Source of the DNA: Bryobacterales bacterium | GTDB lineage: Bacteria > Acidobacteriota > Terriglobia > Bryobacterales > Bryobacteraceae | Direction of reading: 5' to 3' | DNA length: 64,000 bases | Assembly: GCA_016716385.1 (NCBI GenBank) | Contig: JADJWL010000017.1 | Location: forward strand, 20,442 to 84,441 | Shown: piece after piece, positions 36,163 to 45,711 of the stretch | Layout: each line of letters begins with the position of its first letter | Numbering within the stretch: position 1 is the stretch's first letter | Position numbers and translations under genes: made by a program | The notes under the pieces: model-generated | The model's input: the letters and a program-made list of their open reading frames with translations, nothing else | Told to the model about the DNA's origin: nothing | The model's database searches: none

Positions 36163-37137
36163 ATGTTGAAGAAGTTCCTCCTCCTGACCTTTCTCGCCCT
36201 GCTCCTCGCCATCGGCGGGGCCCTCGGCTACCTCTCGCTGCGCCAGCCTGCCGTGCAACCTCCCCGGCAAGGCTCGGTTCCGATGACCGAAGACCGCGTC
36301 GCCCGCGGCAAGTATCTGTTCGAGAACCTCTACCACTGCTCCAGTTGCCACTCGGAGCGCGACTTCTCGCGGTTCGGCGGCCCGACTGTCGAGTCCGGCC
36401 GCGGCGCCGGTTGGGTTATGCCGCCCGAACTCGGGTTGCCCGGACGGATCGTGGCGTCCAACCTCACGCCGGACCCCGAGACAGGTCTCGGCTCCTGGAC
36501 TGACGGCGAGAAGATCCGCGCCATCCGCGACGGCATCTCGCGAGACGGCCGGGTCCTGTTTCCGATGATGCCTTACGAGTTCTACCGGGAGATGGCGGAC
36601 GAAGAGGCTGAAGCGATCGTCGCCTATCTGAACTCGCTCCCGCCGGTGCGCCGCCGGCATCCCGCCACCAAGATCGCGTTTGTTCCGGCGCTGCTCATCA
36701 AGAGCGTACCGCGTCCAGCCGGAACTGTGGCGATGCCGGACACGGGCGACCGGGTCCGGTATGGCGAATACCTGGCCAAAATGTCCGGCTGCATCGAGTG
36801 CCATACCCCATTCGTGCGCGGCGAACTGCTCCTGGAGCAGAAACTCGCGGGCGGGCGGCGTTTCGACCTGCCTGCGGGGTCGGTCGTCTCGGCCAACATC
36901 ACGCCGGACCCGTCCACCGGAATCGGCGGCTGGACCGAGGAACAATTCATCGAGAAGTTCTACCAGTATCGGGACTACGTCGAGAATGGACCGCCAGCGG
37001 TAGATGCGCAGGGATTCACCATCATGCCTTGGCTGAATCTCTCGCAGGCGTCACGGGAGGAACTCGGCGCGATGTACGCCTACCTGATGACGCAGCCGGC
37101 GATCCGGAATCCGGTGGAGACGCATCCCGCGCAGTAG
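36163..37137 (+). CDS. Membrane-anchored diheme cytochrome c
   Basis: This 324-residue protein has an N-terminal hydrophobic anchor (residues 4-24). Two cytochrome c domains carry CSSCH (59-63) and CIECH (near 210) haem sites. Candidate Met ligands are in FPMMPYEFY and TIMPWLNL. The paired SNLTPDPETGLGSWTDGEKI and ANITPDPSTGIGGWTEEQFI show an internal duplication. The family resembles the cytochrome subunits of membrane alcohol or sorbitol dehydrogenases (two of their three haems). No dehydrogenase subunit is adjacent. Electron carrier in the periplasm; partner unknown. Confidence 0.85.
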   Translation: MLKKFLLLTFLALLLAIGGALGYLSLRQPAVQPPRQGSVPMTEDRVARGKYLFENLYHCSSCHSERDFSRFGGPTVESGRGAGWVMPPELGLPGRIVASNLTPDPETGLGSWTDGEKIRAIRDGISRDGRVLFPMMPYEFYREMADEEAEAIVAYLNSLPPVRRRHPATKIAFVPALLIKSVPRPAGTVAMPDTGDRVRYGEYLAKMSGCIECHTPFVRGELLLEQKLAGGRRFDLPAGSVVSANITPDPSTGIGGWTEEQFIEKFYQYRDYVENGPPAVDAQGFTIMPWLNLSQASREELGAMYAYLMTQPAIRNPVETHPAQ

Positions 37138-38127
37138 CTACGGGTACCGCTTCCAGCGTTCCTTCCAGTCGCGGAGGAAGTCGACGCGCCAGCGCGAGAT
37201 CGTGGCCTGGCAGGTTTCGGCCGGAGCGTCAAGGTCCGTGTAGTAGTTTGGAAAGCGGTCCGGCTGAGGACGGGTGAACTGGCCGCCCCAGCTTTCGCGC
37301 GTCGGATCGTCCGGGTTGCCGAGGTTGGCCAGAAGCGGGGACAACAGGTAGAGCATCGATGGGGAGTCGCCTTCCTTGAGCGTCCCGGCGGGCGAGGTCG
37401 CCAGGGGGAAATTGGCGCCGGGCAGGCCGTGCAAGCGGATGTGGACGCGCACGAATTCCTGGTTGCCCCATTCTCCGGTTTGCTCACCGCCCTGGTAGAC
37501 GCCCCGGAAGGTGTCGCGGGACCGGAGCGGCATCACGCCGTTCTCGATCCACCACAGGGACGGCCAGCGGTCCGCCATGCCGTTGTAGACGAAATCGCGC
37601 GCCGCCGGATCGGCGCGGGTGTTGGACGAACCGATCACGTACAGGCGGATCTTCGGCGCGATCGACGGATCGTCATGGAGGGCCTGCGCGACGTCGGTCA
37701 ACGATCCCCACACCAGAACCCACAGAGGGCGGCCTTTCCCTTCCGGGTCCGGCGAATTAGCCTGCCTCACGATCCACTCCGAGCCTTCGGTGCGGCGCGC
37801 GGGCGAAGGAGCGCCGGGCGTGAACTGTCCCTGGCGCACCAGCCCCACGGCCATTCCCTCGGAGATCAGTTCCGGGTACCCGTTTCCCCGCATGCTGTCG
37901 ATTTCGATGCGGCGGATCCAGTCGCGGACCTTGCCGGCGGAGTTGCGGGCGCCCGGTCCGGGAGACGAGACAATCCCTTCGATCTTCAGAATGTCGGAGT
38001 AGTGAAGCAGGCGGTAGAGGGACTGAATATCGTCCGGATCGCCGCCCAAGTCGGTACTGACCAGAACCCGGTGCGTGTTCGCGCTCAGAGAGAGGCACCA
38101 GGCGAGCAGGACGGCAAGACGCAGCAT
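37138..38127 (-). CDS. Exported DUF1593 nucleoside-hydrolase-like protein
   Basis: This 329-residue protein has a signal peptide (residues 1-16, ending LSLSA). STDLGGDPDDIQSL at about residues 24-37 is the calcium-binding D-x-x-x-x-D-x-D-D signature of nucleoside hydrolases and DUF1593. A further loop is VWGSLTDVAQAL. The natural substrate of DUF1593 proteins is unclear, with glycosidic bonds suspected. It converges directly with the diheme cytochrome gene: the stop codons abut. Confidence 0.78.
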   Translation of the reverse strand: MLRLAVLLAWCLSLSANTHRVLVSTDLGGDPDDIQSLYRLLHYSDILKIEGIVSSPGPGARNSAGKVRDWIRRIEIDSMRGNGYPELISEGMAVGLVRQGQFTPGAPSPARRTEGSEWIVRQANSPDPEGKGRPLWVLVWGSLTDVAQALHDDPSIAPKIRLYVIGSSNTRADPAARDFVYNGMADRWPSLWWIENGVMPLRSRDTFRGVYQGGEQTGEWGNQEFVRVHIRLHGLPGANFPLATSPAGTLKEGDSPSMLYLLSPLLANLGNPDDPTRESWGGQFTRPQPDRFPNYYTDLDAPAETCQATISRWRVDFLRDWKERWKRYP

Positions 38128-38151
38128 CGCCCCATTATTGCAGCGCCGTCC

Positions 38152-39384
38152 TCATCCGTGAGCGTGTTCTTCGATCTCCGCCAGTTGCCACGGTGGCAAC
38201 GCGTCGTCCATCGCCTCCCAATGAGCGGGATCGAGCGTGAACTCGTCGTCCGTCAGCAGCGCCGCCCGGAGCCGGGATTCGATGAGCTGACGGTCCATCT
38301 CCGCCCCGATAAACACAAGTTCCTGACGCCGGTCCCCCACCTCGGGATCCCACAAACTGGCAATCGAGTCGAGTTCGGCGGCGTCGGAGGGCCAGCTTCG
38401 CCGGTCCATGTTGGCGTACCAGAGCGCTGCGGGTTCGATCGACAACGAACTGCCCGCCCAACTCAACATGCCTGCGATACGGTGCCGGGAAGCGATCCAC
38501 AGGTAGCCTTTGGCCCGCAGGACGCCATCCATTCCTTCGTCGAGGAGCACCTGAAACCGAACGGGATGGAACGGCCGCCGGGCGCGGAAAACAAAGCTCG
38601 AGATGCCGTACTCCTCGGTCTCCGGGGTGTGAACTCCGTTGAGCTCCTTGACCCAGCCGGGCAACGTTTGTGCTCGTTCCAGGTCGAACAGGCCCGTATT
38701 GAGAATTGCACCGGGGTCCACCAGGCCCCGTGTCGCGACCACATGACGTGCCTCGGGATTCAAATGCCGCAGGATGGCCTGCAACCGGCTCAGATCTTCG
38801 GCGCTCACCAGGTCAGCCTTGTTGATCACAAGGACATTCGCGAACTCCACCTGGTCGGCAAGCAGATCGGATATGGTCCGCGTGTCCTCCTCATTGGCGG
38901 CGAGGCCGCGCTCCTCCAGATCGTCCGAGAGCACGAACTCGTCGAGGAAAGAGGCGGCGTCGACCACCGTCACCATCGTGTCAAGCCGCGCCACGTCTCC
39001 CAGCGATTGTCCCTCTTCGCTCTCGAAGGTGAACGTGACAGCAACCGGCAGCGGCTCGGAAATCCCGGTCGATTCGATGAGGAGATAGTCAAAGCGGCCT
39101 TCCCGCGCCAGACTTGCGACTTCCTGCAGCAGGTCCTCGCGCAGGGTGCAACAGATGCAGCCGTTCGACATCTCGACGAGCCGTTCCTCCACGCGGTCCA
39201 GACGGGCCTCTCCCTGCTTGACGAGCTGAGCGTCAATATTGACCTCGCTCATGTCATTGACGATCACGGCGACGCGGAGGCCGTGACGGTGAGACAGGAT
39301 GTGATGCAGCAGCGTCGTTTTGCCGGCGCCGAGGAAGCCGGACAGGACCGTGACCGGGAGTTTCGGGGTGTCGGGACTGGGCAT
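38152..39384 (-). CDS. CobW/COG0523 GTPase, probable zinc metallochaperone
   Basis: This 410-residue protein has a P-loop GFLGAGKTT (16-24), the CxCC metal site GCICC (75-79), a Walker B-like ESTGISEP, INKAD for guanine recognition, and a C-terminal CobW domain from about 270. The overall length and RRPFHPVRFQVLL match the ZigA/YciC type that delivers zinc in deficiency. A His/acidic tail (EEHAHG) may bind metal. No Zur box could be identified with confidence in the 153-bp upstream region. GTP-driven metal transfer in the cytosol is inferred from the family. Confidence 0.85.
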   Translation of the reverse strand: MPSPDTPKLPVTVLSGFLGAGKTTLLHHILSHRHGLRVAVIVNDMSEVNIDAQLVKQGEARLDRVEERLVEMSNGCICCTLREDLLQEVASLAREGRFDYLLIESTGISEPLPVAVTFTFESEEGQSLGDVARLDTMVTVVDAASFLDEFVLSDDLEERGLAANEEDTRTISDLLADQVEFANVLVINKADLVSAEDLSRLQAILRHLNPEARHVVATRGLVDPGAILNTGLFDLERAQTLPGWVKELNGVHTPETEEYGISSFVFRARRPFHPVRFQVLLDEGMDGVLRAKGYLWIASRHRIAGMLSWAGSSLSIEPAALWYANMDRRSWPSDAAELDSIASLWDPEVGDRRQELVFIGAEMDRQLIESRLRAALLTDDEFTLDPAHWEAMDDALPPWQLAEIEEHAHG

Positions 39385-39537
39385 AGGAATCTCCCAGCCT
39401 GACGGGTTTCGGCCGGAGCAGGTAACGATTTCCGGCGAACGGGACCAGCCGCGGCGGATGCGGCCCGGAAACGAAGGTGAGCGGTTCCGATGCCGGATGC
39501 AGGAGAAGAAAACAGGAGTCCCGGGTGGCGTTGCCTG

Positions 39538-39855
39538 CTATTGCAGGCGGGGGCGGTTCTGTTCGTTCAGCACGAGACCATCGAAGATGGCCAGAACCTG
39601 TTTCCGGTAGGAGTAGACGCGCTCCAGCGACTCCCGGAACGATGACTCGAAATCATTGGCACGTAGCCATTTCTCGAAAATCGGCCGGGGGATATCGATG
39701 TCCTGGCGGAGCGTCTCCACGTTGTGTCCGCGGAGGAACAAGCCATAGAAGAATGCCGCTTCCCGTTGCGGCGCCAGTGGATCCAGGTCTTCGCGGGACA
39801 TAAGGTCGTACTCGACAAAAACGTCAGTATACGAAGGTTTGGCCGTTCGCGGCAA
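39538..39855 (-). CDS. Small conserved hypothetical protein
   Basis: This 105-residue soluble protein contains a region (GHNVETLRQDIDIPRPIFEKWLRAN) that suggests a helix-turn-helix-like fold, but no recognised domain. It resembles small proteins of unknown function seen in Acidobacteria. The upstream and downstream intergenic stretches are short and GC-rich. Function unknown. Confidence 0.6.
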   Translation of the reverse strand: MPRTAKPSYTDVFVEYDLMSREDLDPLAPQREAAFFYGLFLRGHNVETLRQDIDIPRPIFEKWLRANDFESSFRESLERVYSYRKQVLAIFDGLVLNEQNRPRLQ

Positions 39856-39962
39856 GTGCCCTCCCAGTCTGCCGGGGCAACACCTGGACGCACCCCGGGC
39901 GTATGCCTCACCGGGGCTCTCCTGGTGGTCTCACTTGGTGGACGGGCCTTGCCCGCAGCACG

Positions 39963-40961
39963 TTACATCAAGAAATCGGCGGGCGATTCCCAGCGGCCCG
40001 ATGCCGCCGATCGGAAGGTGGCCTCGATCACGGCCATGTTGAGCAGAGCATCTTCCAACGGAACCGGGACGGCTCCGTCTTCGAGGATCGCGCGGGAGAA
40101 CAGATCACCCTGGATCGTGTACTGGTCGCAGACCGCGGACTCCTCGGTCCGGACGGAGCCTGTATCGACGAATATCCGCGCCGGCCGTTCGGGCGGCGCG
40201 TTGAACGGGATTTCGATCTCGATCCTGCCCTGGGTCCCGAACGCTTGCATCCGCTGGTACGGAAACAGTTGCGTGGAACAGGTGAAAATCGCCTGGCCGG
40301 AGGGAAACTCAAGGACGGCGGATGCCAGGCGGTCTGTCCCGAACTCAGGGTCGTTCTCGGTCACGGCCGCCACGCGCCGCGGTTCAGCTTCGAACAAAAA
40401 TCGCGACATCGTAATCGGGTAGCACCCGATGTCCATCACCCCGCCACCCCCGTACGCCGGAACGTTGCGGACGTTGGCGGGGTCGCGATTGAAATAGGAA
40501 AAGAATCCGGTGACCGAACGGAGTTCGCCGATCTCGCCCGACCGGACGATCTCCCGTGCCTGCAGCCACTGGGGATGCGTCTTCACCATAAACGCCTCGC
40601 CCATTTTCACCCCGGTCCGGTCACGAACAGCAATCAACTGCCGGACTTCCCGGGACGCCAGGCCAAGAGGCTTCTCGCACAGAACATGCTTTCCCGCCTG
40701 CGCTGCCCGGATCGACCAGGGCACGTGGAGATGGTTGGGCAGCGGGTTGTAGATCGCGTCGATGCCGGGATCTTCGAGCAAGGCTTCGTACGACCCGTAC
40801 GCCTTCGGTATGTTCAGTTCCGCGGACGCATCCCGGGCTTTGTGCGCATCGCGGGAAGCGATCGCGGCCACCTCCGACCAGTCGCCCTGCTGCATCGCCG
40901 GGATGACCTTGCGAACGGCGATTCGCGCAACGCCCAGGATGCCCCAACGGACCTTCTTCAT
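39963..40961 (-). CDS. Gfo/Idh/MocA family NAD(P)-dependent oxidoreductase
   Basis: This 332-residue cytosolic enzyme has the Rossmann start KVRWGILGVARIA. DAIYNPLPNHLHVPW and KHVLCEKPLGL (the EKP motif) are family hallmarks. YGGGGVMDIGCYPI lies in the C-terminal substrate-binding fold. It oxidises or reduces sugars or inositol-like polyols with NAD(P); the exact substrate is unknown. It lies 13 nt downstream of the DUF6526 gene on the same strand and belongs with the RraA-like and enolase-family genes of a likely carbohydrate-catabolic group. Confidence 0.88.
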   Translation of the reverse strand: MKKVRWGILGVARIAVRKVIPAMQQGDWSEVAAIASRDAHKARDASAELNIPKAYGSYEALLEDPGIDAIYNPLPNHLHVPWSIRAAQAGKHVLCEKPLGLASREVRQLIAVRDRTGVKMGEAFMVKTHPQWLQAREIVRSGEIGELRSVTGFFSYFNRDPANVRNVPAYGGGGVMDIGCYPITMSRFLFEAEPRRVAAVTENDPEFGTDRLASAVLEFPSGQAIFTCSTQLFPYQRMQAFGTQGRIEIEIPFNAPPERPARIFVDTGSVRTEESAVCDQYTIQGDLFSRAILEDGAVPVPLEDALLNMAVIEATFRSAASGRWESPADFLM

Positions 40962-40974
40962 CGCGGCGCGCCCG

Positions 40975-41409
40975 TCATGCCCGGTGGTGATCCGGCCGCC
41001 AGTTTTTGATCGACTTCTTGATCTCGTCTGGCGACATGTTCTGCTCCGCAGCCTTGGCGGCGAGCGGGACGAATTCGTTGTCGGGTGCGAACCGGAGGGC
41101 GATCGTCTGGCCCATGGTCAACCGGGAATCGAGCAGCTTTCCGGTCAGGGCGAAATGGCGCAGGTTTTCTTCGGCCCGGACGGCCCGGTCCTGCACCTTC
41201 ATCGGGAAGATGCGGCTGAAGAAAAACTGAAACACCATGCACACGCAAATGACGACCAGCAGCGCGGCGCTGTACAGGCGCTGGTGATCGCCGATCGACT
41301 GATACAGGTTCACGCAGGAACCGATCAGCGTAGCCACAATCAGGCCAAACAGCACAAAGTGAAAGAGCGGGACATACTGCGCGTGATTCTCGTAATTTTG
41401 CGGCTTCAC
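40975..41409 (-). CDS. DUF6526 family membrane protein
   Basis: This 144-residue protein begins MKPQNYENHAQYVPLFHF, the recognisable start of the DUF6526 family. It has two transmembrane helices (FVLFGLIVATLIGSC and LYSAALLVVICVCMVFQFFF) and a soluble C-terminal half. It lies between the Gfo/Idh/MocA oxidoreductase and RraA-like genes. No function is assigned to this family. Confidence 0.75.
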   Translation of the reverse strand: MKPQNYENHAQYVPLFHFVLFGLIVATLIGSCVNLYQSIGDHQRLYSAALLVVICVCMVFQFFFSRIFPMKVQDRAVRAEENLRHFALTGKLLDSRLTMGQTIALRFAPDNEFVPLAAKAAEQNMSPDEIKKSIKNWRPDHHRA

Positions 41410-41424
41410 AGGTTCGTAGTCTCC

Positions 41425-42306
41425 TTATTGCTTCCTTTTCTCCGCCAGGCGTCTCTTGACGTAGGCGTCGTACTCCTTCTGCAACTCGGGTGAGAGCGGA
41501 CCGCCATAGACTTCGCTCGACTTGTACTTCCCCGTCATGAGTTTGTCCTTGGTCCATTCGTCCTTGATCTGCGTCAGTTCAGCCTTCTCGACGATCTCTT
41601 CGACCAGATGAGGCGGGATGAAGACCACGCCCGTGCGGTCGCCGAGCACGACGTCGCCGGGCATGACGGTCGCTTGCCCGATCCGGACCGGCTGGTTGAT
41701 CGTGAGCACCAGGACGTTGGCGACCGCGGCAGGATGCGCGAGGCGGAAATAGACCTGGTGCGGCAGGTCGGCGATCCCCTCCAGGTCGCGGATGGTTCCT
41801 TCGACCACGGCGCCGGTGCGGGCGCGTCCCCAAATGGCGGCGTGCAGGTTGTCGCCTCCGTAGTTGTTGCCGGGCGCCGCGCCGATCAGGTCGATCACCG
41901 GGACATCGTGAAGTTCGAGAATGTCGATGGTCTTGTTCGTCGTGCGCGTGGTGAAGCCGGCGGCCTTGGCATCGGCGTCGAGCACGCTGGCGAGGTCGGG
42001 GCGGAAGGGCAGGTACTGCGCGGTCAGCGCGCGTCCCACCAGCTTCTGACCGGGCTTGAGGATCTGGAAGTCGCCGGCGTACTGGTTCACGTAGCCGTGC
42101 TGCCGCATGACGCCCCAGGCCTCCTCAACGGACATGGTACGCACACGATCCAGCAAAGCTTCGGGCACTTTGGGCCTGCCGTCCGGGAACCGTTCGAACT
42201 TATTGAGGGGCGTGTAGTGAATCATCTGCTCGCGCGACAGCCGCATCTGGGCCTGTAGCGCCAGCGAGCAGAGTCCGCACACAAGCAGGACGATGGCGCG
42301 GGTCAT
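41425..42306 (-). CDS. Exported RraA-like aldolase/regulator family protein
   Basis: This 293-residue protein has a signal peptide (MTRAIVLLVCGLCSLALQAQ). The RraA/HMG-aldolase fold has GDNLHAAIWGRARTGAVVEGTIRDLEGI, where the catalytic Arg-Asp pair of the family (RD in IRDLEG) and the Gly-rich loop are present. Such proteins are either oxaloacetate/4-hydroxy-4-methyl-2-oxoglutarate aldolases or RNase E inhibitors; periplasmic location favours an enzyme. The C-terminus (LAEKRKQ) is basic. It lies in a same-strand group with DUF6526 and the oxidoreductase. Confidence 0.83.
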   Translation of the reverse strand: MTRAIVLLVCGLCSLALQAQMRLSREQMIHYTPLNKFERFPDGRPKVPEALLDRVRTMSVEEAWGVMRQHGYVNQYAGDFQILKPGQKLVGRALTAQYLPFRPDLASVLDADAKAAGFTTRTTNKTIDILELHDVPVIDLIGAAPGNNYGGDNLHAAIWGRARTGAVVEGTIRDLEGIADLPHQVYFRLAHPAAVANVLVLTINQPVRIGQATVMPGDVVLGDRTGVVFIPPHLVEEIVEKAELTQIKDEWTKDKLMTGKYKSSEVYGGPLSPELQKEYDAYVKRRLAEKRKQ

Positions 42307-42341
42307 AGCAAAGAGACTGTATCACAGCCCGCGCCGGAGGT

Positions 42342-43505
42342 ATGATGATCGAATCCATCATGCCGATCACGAACCGACGCACCCTCCTCCGGACTCTTGG
42401 CGCCGCGGGCGCCGGGCAGGCCCTGGCGCAGCCGCTGGCAGTGGCCGCCGCCGCTCCCGCTTCGGTTGCCTCCATGAAGTTCACCAAGTACGAAATGATG
42501 CCGGCCAGCGTGCCCATGGCCGAACGGGTGCGGGAAGCCTGGAGCGAGAGCTACAGGCTGCAGGGACGTTTCCAGACGCACTACGATCCGGTATTCGTCC
42601 GGCTGCACACGAACGAAGGCGTCGTGGGTATCGGTGAGTCGTTGATGGACCCGAAACGCACCGAAGCCGTGCTCAAAGGAATGGTCGGGCACTCCCCGTG
42701 GGAGTACCTGCAGGCGGACAACATCGGTGGCGTTCTGATGGCTGTGTACGACGTCCTGGGCAAGGCCACCGGGTTGCCCGCCTGCCGCCTGATGTCGCCG
42801 AACCCGAAATCGCGCATCTTTCACACCTACTGGACTCACTGCCTGCCGCCGGACCTGATGGCATCCGAAGCGAAACTGGCGGCCAGCCTCGGGTACCGGG
42901 TGCACAAAGTGAAGGCGCGCCCGTGGCAGGACCCGATCGAGCAGGCGGCGGCCATGTGCGCCGTGGTGCCGAAAGATTACCGCATCTGGGCCGACGCCAA
43001 CTCGTCCTGGGGCTCGCCGACCCGCGCACTCCACTTCATCCGGAAACTGGCGGAGTTCCACAACTACTTCGCGATTGAGTCGCCGATCGAGTACCGCAGT
43101 GTGCCCGGCTTTCGCGAATTGCGTGACAAGTCCCCGCTGATGCTGGCCGAACACATGGGTCCGGAGCCGATGGTGTTCGTCCGGGAGAACCTGGTGAAGG
43201 CCTGGGTGATCGGCGGACCGGTGGGCCGGACGTTCAACCAGCGCGCGCTGATGGCCGAAGTCACCGGCATTCCGCTGTGGATCGAATATGGGATCCAGAG
43301 CGGTGTAGCCCAGCTCTTTCAGGCGCACCATGCGGCAGCGTTTCCCGGTGTCGAGTACACGATCACGATCATGCACTGTCTCGAGGACGACTGCATGGTG
43401 GAACCGCTCAAAATGGATGCCGGCTATTACTCGATGCCGAACAAGCCGGGCCTGGGCGTAACTCTCGACGAAGCCGCAATTGACAAGTACCGGGTGAAGG
43501 CCTGA
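42342..43505 (+). CDS. Tat-exported mandelate racemase/muconate lactonizing enzyme family protein
   Basis: This 387-residue enolase-superfamily protein has a Tat-type signal (NRRTLLRTLGAAGAG). Barrel residues are intact for metal binding: KVKARPW (KxK), WADANSSW, AIESPI and LAEHMG (third ligand Glu). A strand-7 His is not seen (PLWIEYG), so a Lys-based mechanism like muconate or succinylbenzoate enzymes is plausible. Three starts are possible: 42342, 42345 and 42360. GGAGG at 42336-42340 is best spaced for 42345. It is 35 bp from the divergent RraA-like gene and 7 bp from the PQQ-type dehydrogenase gene, a plausible sugar-acid pathway. Confidence 0.85.
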   Translation: MMIESIMPITNRRTLLRTLGAAGAGQALAQPLAVAAAAPASVASMKFTKYEMMPASVPMAERVREAWSESYRLQGRFQTHYDPVFVRLHTNEGVVGIGESLMDPKRTEAVLKGMVGHSPWEYLQADNIGGVLMAVYDVLGKATGLPACRLMSPNPKSRIFHTYWTHCLPPDLMASEAKLAASLGYRVHKVKARPWQDPIEQAAAMCAVVPKDYRIWADANSSWGSPTRALHFIRKLAEFHNYFAIESPIEYRSVPGFRELRDKSPLMLAEHMGPEPMVFVRENLVKAWVIGGPVGRTFNQRALMAEVTGIPLWIEYGIQSGVAQLFQAHHAAAFPGVEYTITIMHCLEDDCMVEPLKMDAGYYSMPNKPGLGVTLDEAAIDKYRVKA

Positions 43506-43512
43506 ACCGTTT

Positions 43513-45684
43513 ATGATCTCCCGCTGTTTCGCATTCGCCGTGCTCTCGGCGCTGGCGCTGGGGAGCGCCTCGCCAGAGAAACCCTATGGCTTGGCAACCC
43601 GCGTGAAGTGGACGACGTCGCGGGTGGCGGGGTCCCCCGATCCTCCCGCGCCGTACACGCTCGTCCGGGCGTTTCCGCGGGTCACGTTCAAGGAACCTGT
43701 CTTCATCGCCCAGGATCCGCTGTCGGATCGCTTCATGGTGGCGGAATACGCCGGCCTGATCTACAGCTTCCGCCCGAGCGACCCGGAGGGGCGCAAGGAC
43801 CTGTTCCTGGACATGAAGCGGGGAATCAGCGCCTTCTCGTTCCATCCGAAGTACGCCGAAAACGGCTTCATCTTCGTCTTCAGCCATCTCGATCCGAAGA
43901 AGGCCCGGAAGGGCCAGTTGAGCCGCGTGTCGCGTTTCCGCGCGGTGCCGGGCAGCGATCCGCCGCGCATCGACCAGGATTCTGAAACGATCATCGTCGA
44001 GTGGGAAGCGGGCGGCCACAACGGCGGCGAGGCGATCATCGGGCCCGACGGGTACCTCTACATCGCGACCGGCGACGGCTCGGGCGGCTCGGATCGCAAG
44101 CAAACCGGCCAGGGTGTAGACGATCTGCTTGCCGTGATGATGCGCCTCGATGTCGACAACCCGGACCCCGGGCGCGCGTATGGCATTCCCAAGGACAACC
44201 CGTTCGTCGGCATGCCGGGCGCGCGGCCGGAGATCTGGGCGTACGGCTACCGCAATCCGTGGCGCTTCAGCTTCGATCCCGTGACCGGGCGGCCCTGGGT
44301 GGGCGACGTCGGGCAGGATTTGTGGGAAATGATCGAGCTATCCTTCCCAGGCGCCAACCATGGCTGGAGCGTGACGGAAGGCTCAAACCCGTTCCACCCG
44401 AATGCGAAGCGCGGGCCCACTCCGATTGTGCCGCCGGTCGTGGAGCACCACCACACCGAGTGCCGGTCCATCACGGGCGGTTACGTCTATACCGGCGATA
44501 AGCTTCCAGAGCTGCGGGGAGCGTATCTCTACGGGGATTACGAGTACGGCAAGATGTGGGGCCTGCGCTACGACGCGGCCGCCAGCAAGGTGACATGGCA
44601 TCAGGAACTGGCCGACACGGCGGTCAAGATCTCGAGTTTCGGGCTCGGACGCGACGGGTCATTCTACGCGCTGGATTACAACAGCGGCGAAATCTACGAA
44701 CTCGCGCGGCGGCCGAAAGGCGTCAAGCAACCCCGCTTTCCCCGGAAACTGAGCGAGACCGGTTTGTTCCAGTCCGTGCGCCGGCATGAAGTGGCGCCGG
44801 GTGTGATTCCGTATTCGATCAACGCGCCGTTCTGGTCCGATGGGGCGCACAAAGAGCGGTTCGTCGCCATGCCAGGCGACACGGCGATCGAGTTCAAGGA
44901 AGCGAATCACTGGGTGTTCGACGATGGCGCCGTGACCGTGAAGTCGTTCGCTCTCGACATGGCCGACGGCAGCCGGAGGTGGATCGAGACCCGCATCATG
45001 GTCAAGCAGGACAACCACTGGGTCGGCTACACCTACGAATGGAACAACCGCCAGACCGACGCCGTGCTGGTGGCAGCCAGCGGCAGGGACCGCACGTACC
45101 AGGTCCGCGATGCGGAGGCGCCGGGAGGAGTGCGGGATCAGGTGTGGCATTACCCCAGCCGCAACGAGTGCATGTTCTGCCATTCGCGCGCCGCCGGCTT
45201 CGTCCTTGGCCTGAAGACCCACCAGATGAATCGCGAGCACAATTTCGGCGCGGCGGCGGACAACCAACTTCGCACCTACGAACATATCGGACTGTTCAAG
45301 AACAAGCTGCCCAAGCCTCTCGCGGAATTGCCGAAGTTTACAGATCCTTTGGACACTTCCGGGGTGATCGAGGAGCGCGTCAAGGCCTACCTGGAAGTGA
45401 ATTGCGCGATGTGTCATGTGTCGGACGGGGGAGGCAATTCGCTAATGGAGGTCGGGTACAAGACCAAACTGGCCGATGCTAAGTTGATTGGCGAACGGCC
45501 GCTCCATGACACGATGGGCATCGGCGACGCCTACCTGGTGGCGCCGGGGGATCCGGAGCGGTCGGTCCTGTACTGGCGGATCAGCCATCGCGGTACCGGG
45601 CAGATGCCGCCCACAAGCACGAATCTTGTGGACCGCGAGGGCGGACGGCTGATCGCGGAATGGATCCGGAGCCTGGCCAGGTAG
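43513..45684 (+). CDS. Secreted PQQ-type sugar dehydrogenase with fused diheme region
   Basis: This 723-residue protein has a signal peptide (residues 1-19). Residues about 50-400 form the soluble glucose/sorbosone dehydrogenase propeller: WEAGGHNGGEAIIGPDGYLYIATGDG, PEIWAYGYRNPWRFSFDP and SITGGYVYTGDKLPEL are typical. From about 400 to the end lies a second module with two CxxCH sites (CMFCH and CAMCH). The fusion would let electrons from PQQ pass to haem within one chain. It follows the enolase-family gene by 7 bp and is likely co-transcribed. Confidence 0.85.
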   Translation: MISRCFAFAVLSALALGSASPEKPYGLATRVKWTTSRVAGSPDPPAPYTLVRAFPRVTFKEPVFIAQDPLSDRFMVAEYAGLIYSFRPSDPEGRKDLFLDMKRGISAFSFHPKYAENGFIFVFSHLDPKKARKGQLSRVSRFRAVPGSDPPRIDQDSETIIVEWEAGGHNGGEAIIGPDGYLYIATGDGSGGSDRKQTGQGVDDLLAVMMRLDVDNPDPGRAYGIPKDNPFVGMPGARPEIWAYGYRNPWRFSFDPVTGRPWVGDVGQDLWEMIELSFPGANHGWSVTEGSNPFHPNAKRGPTPIVPPVVEHHHTECRSITGGYVYTGDKLPELRGAYLYGDYEYGKMWGLRYDAAASKVTWHQELADTAVKISSFGLGRDGSFYALDYNSGEIYELARRPKGVKQPRFPRKLSETGLFQSVRRHEVAPGVIPYSINAPFWSDGAHKERFVAMPGDTAIEFKEANHWVFDDGAVTVKSFALDMADGSRRWIETRIMVKQDNHWVGYTYEWNNRQTDAVLVAASGRDRTYQVRDAEAPGGVRDQVWHYPSRNECMFCHSRAAGFVLGLKTHQMNREHNFGAAADNQLRTYEHIGLFKNKLPKPLAELPKFTDPLDTSGVIEERVKAYLEVNCAMCHVSDGGGNSLMEVGYKTKLADAKLIGERPLHDTMGIGDAYLVAPGDPERSVLYWRISHRGTGQMPPTSTNLVDREGGRLIAEWIRSLAR

Positions 45685-45698
45685 GGGCCGGGCTGGAT

Positions 45699-45704
45699 TA
45701 CACT
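45699..45704 (+). promoter_or_regulatory. Possible -10 element (TACACT) adjacent to a start codon
   Basis: TACACT ends 7 nt before the ATG at 45712, with no Shine-Dalgarno sequence between. This is compatible with a leaderless transcript. The sequence match is weak. Confidence 0.25.
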
Positions 45705-45711
45705 GAAAACG

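Noticed and set aside
39385..39537. Zur box before the CobW gene
   Set aside because: No AT-rich palindrome typical of Zur sites could be recognised in this GC-rich gap.
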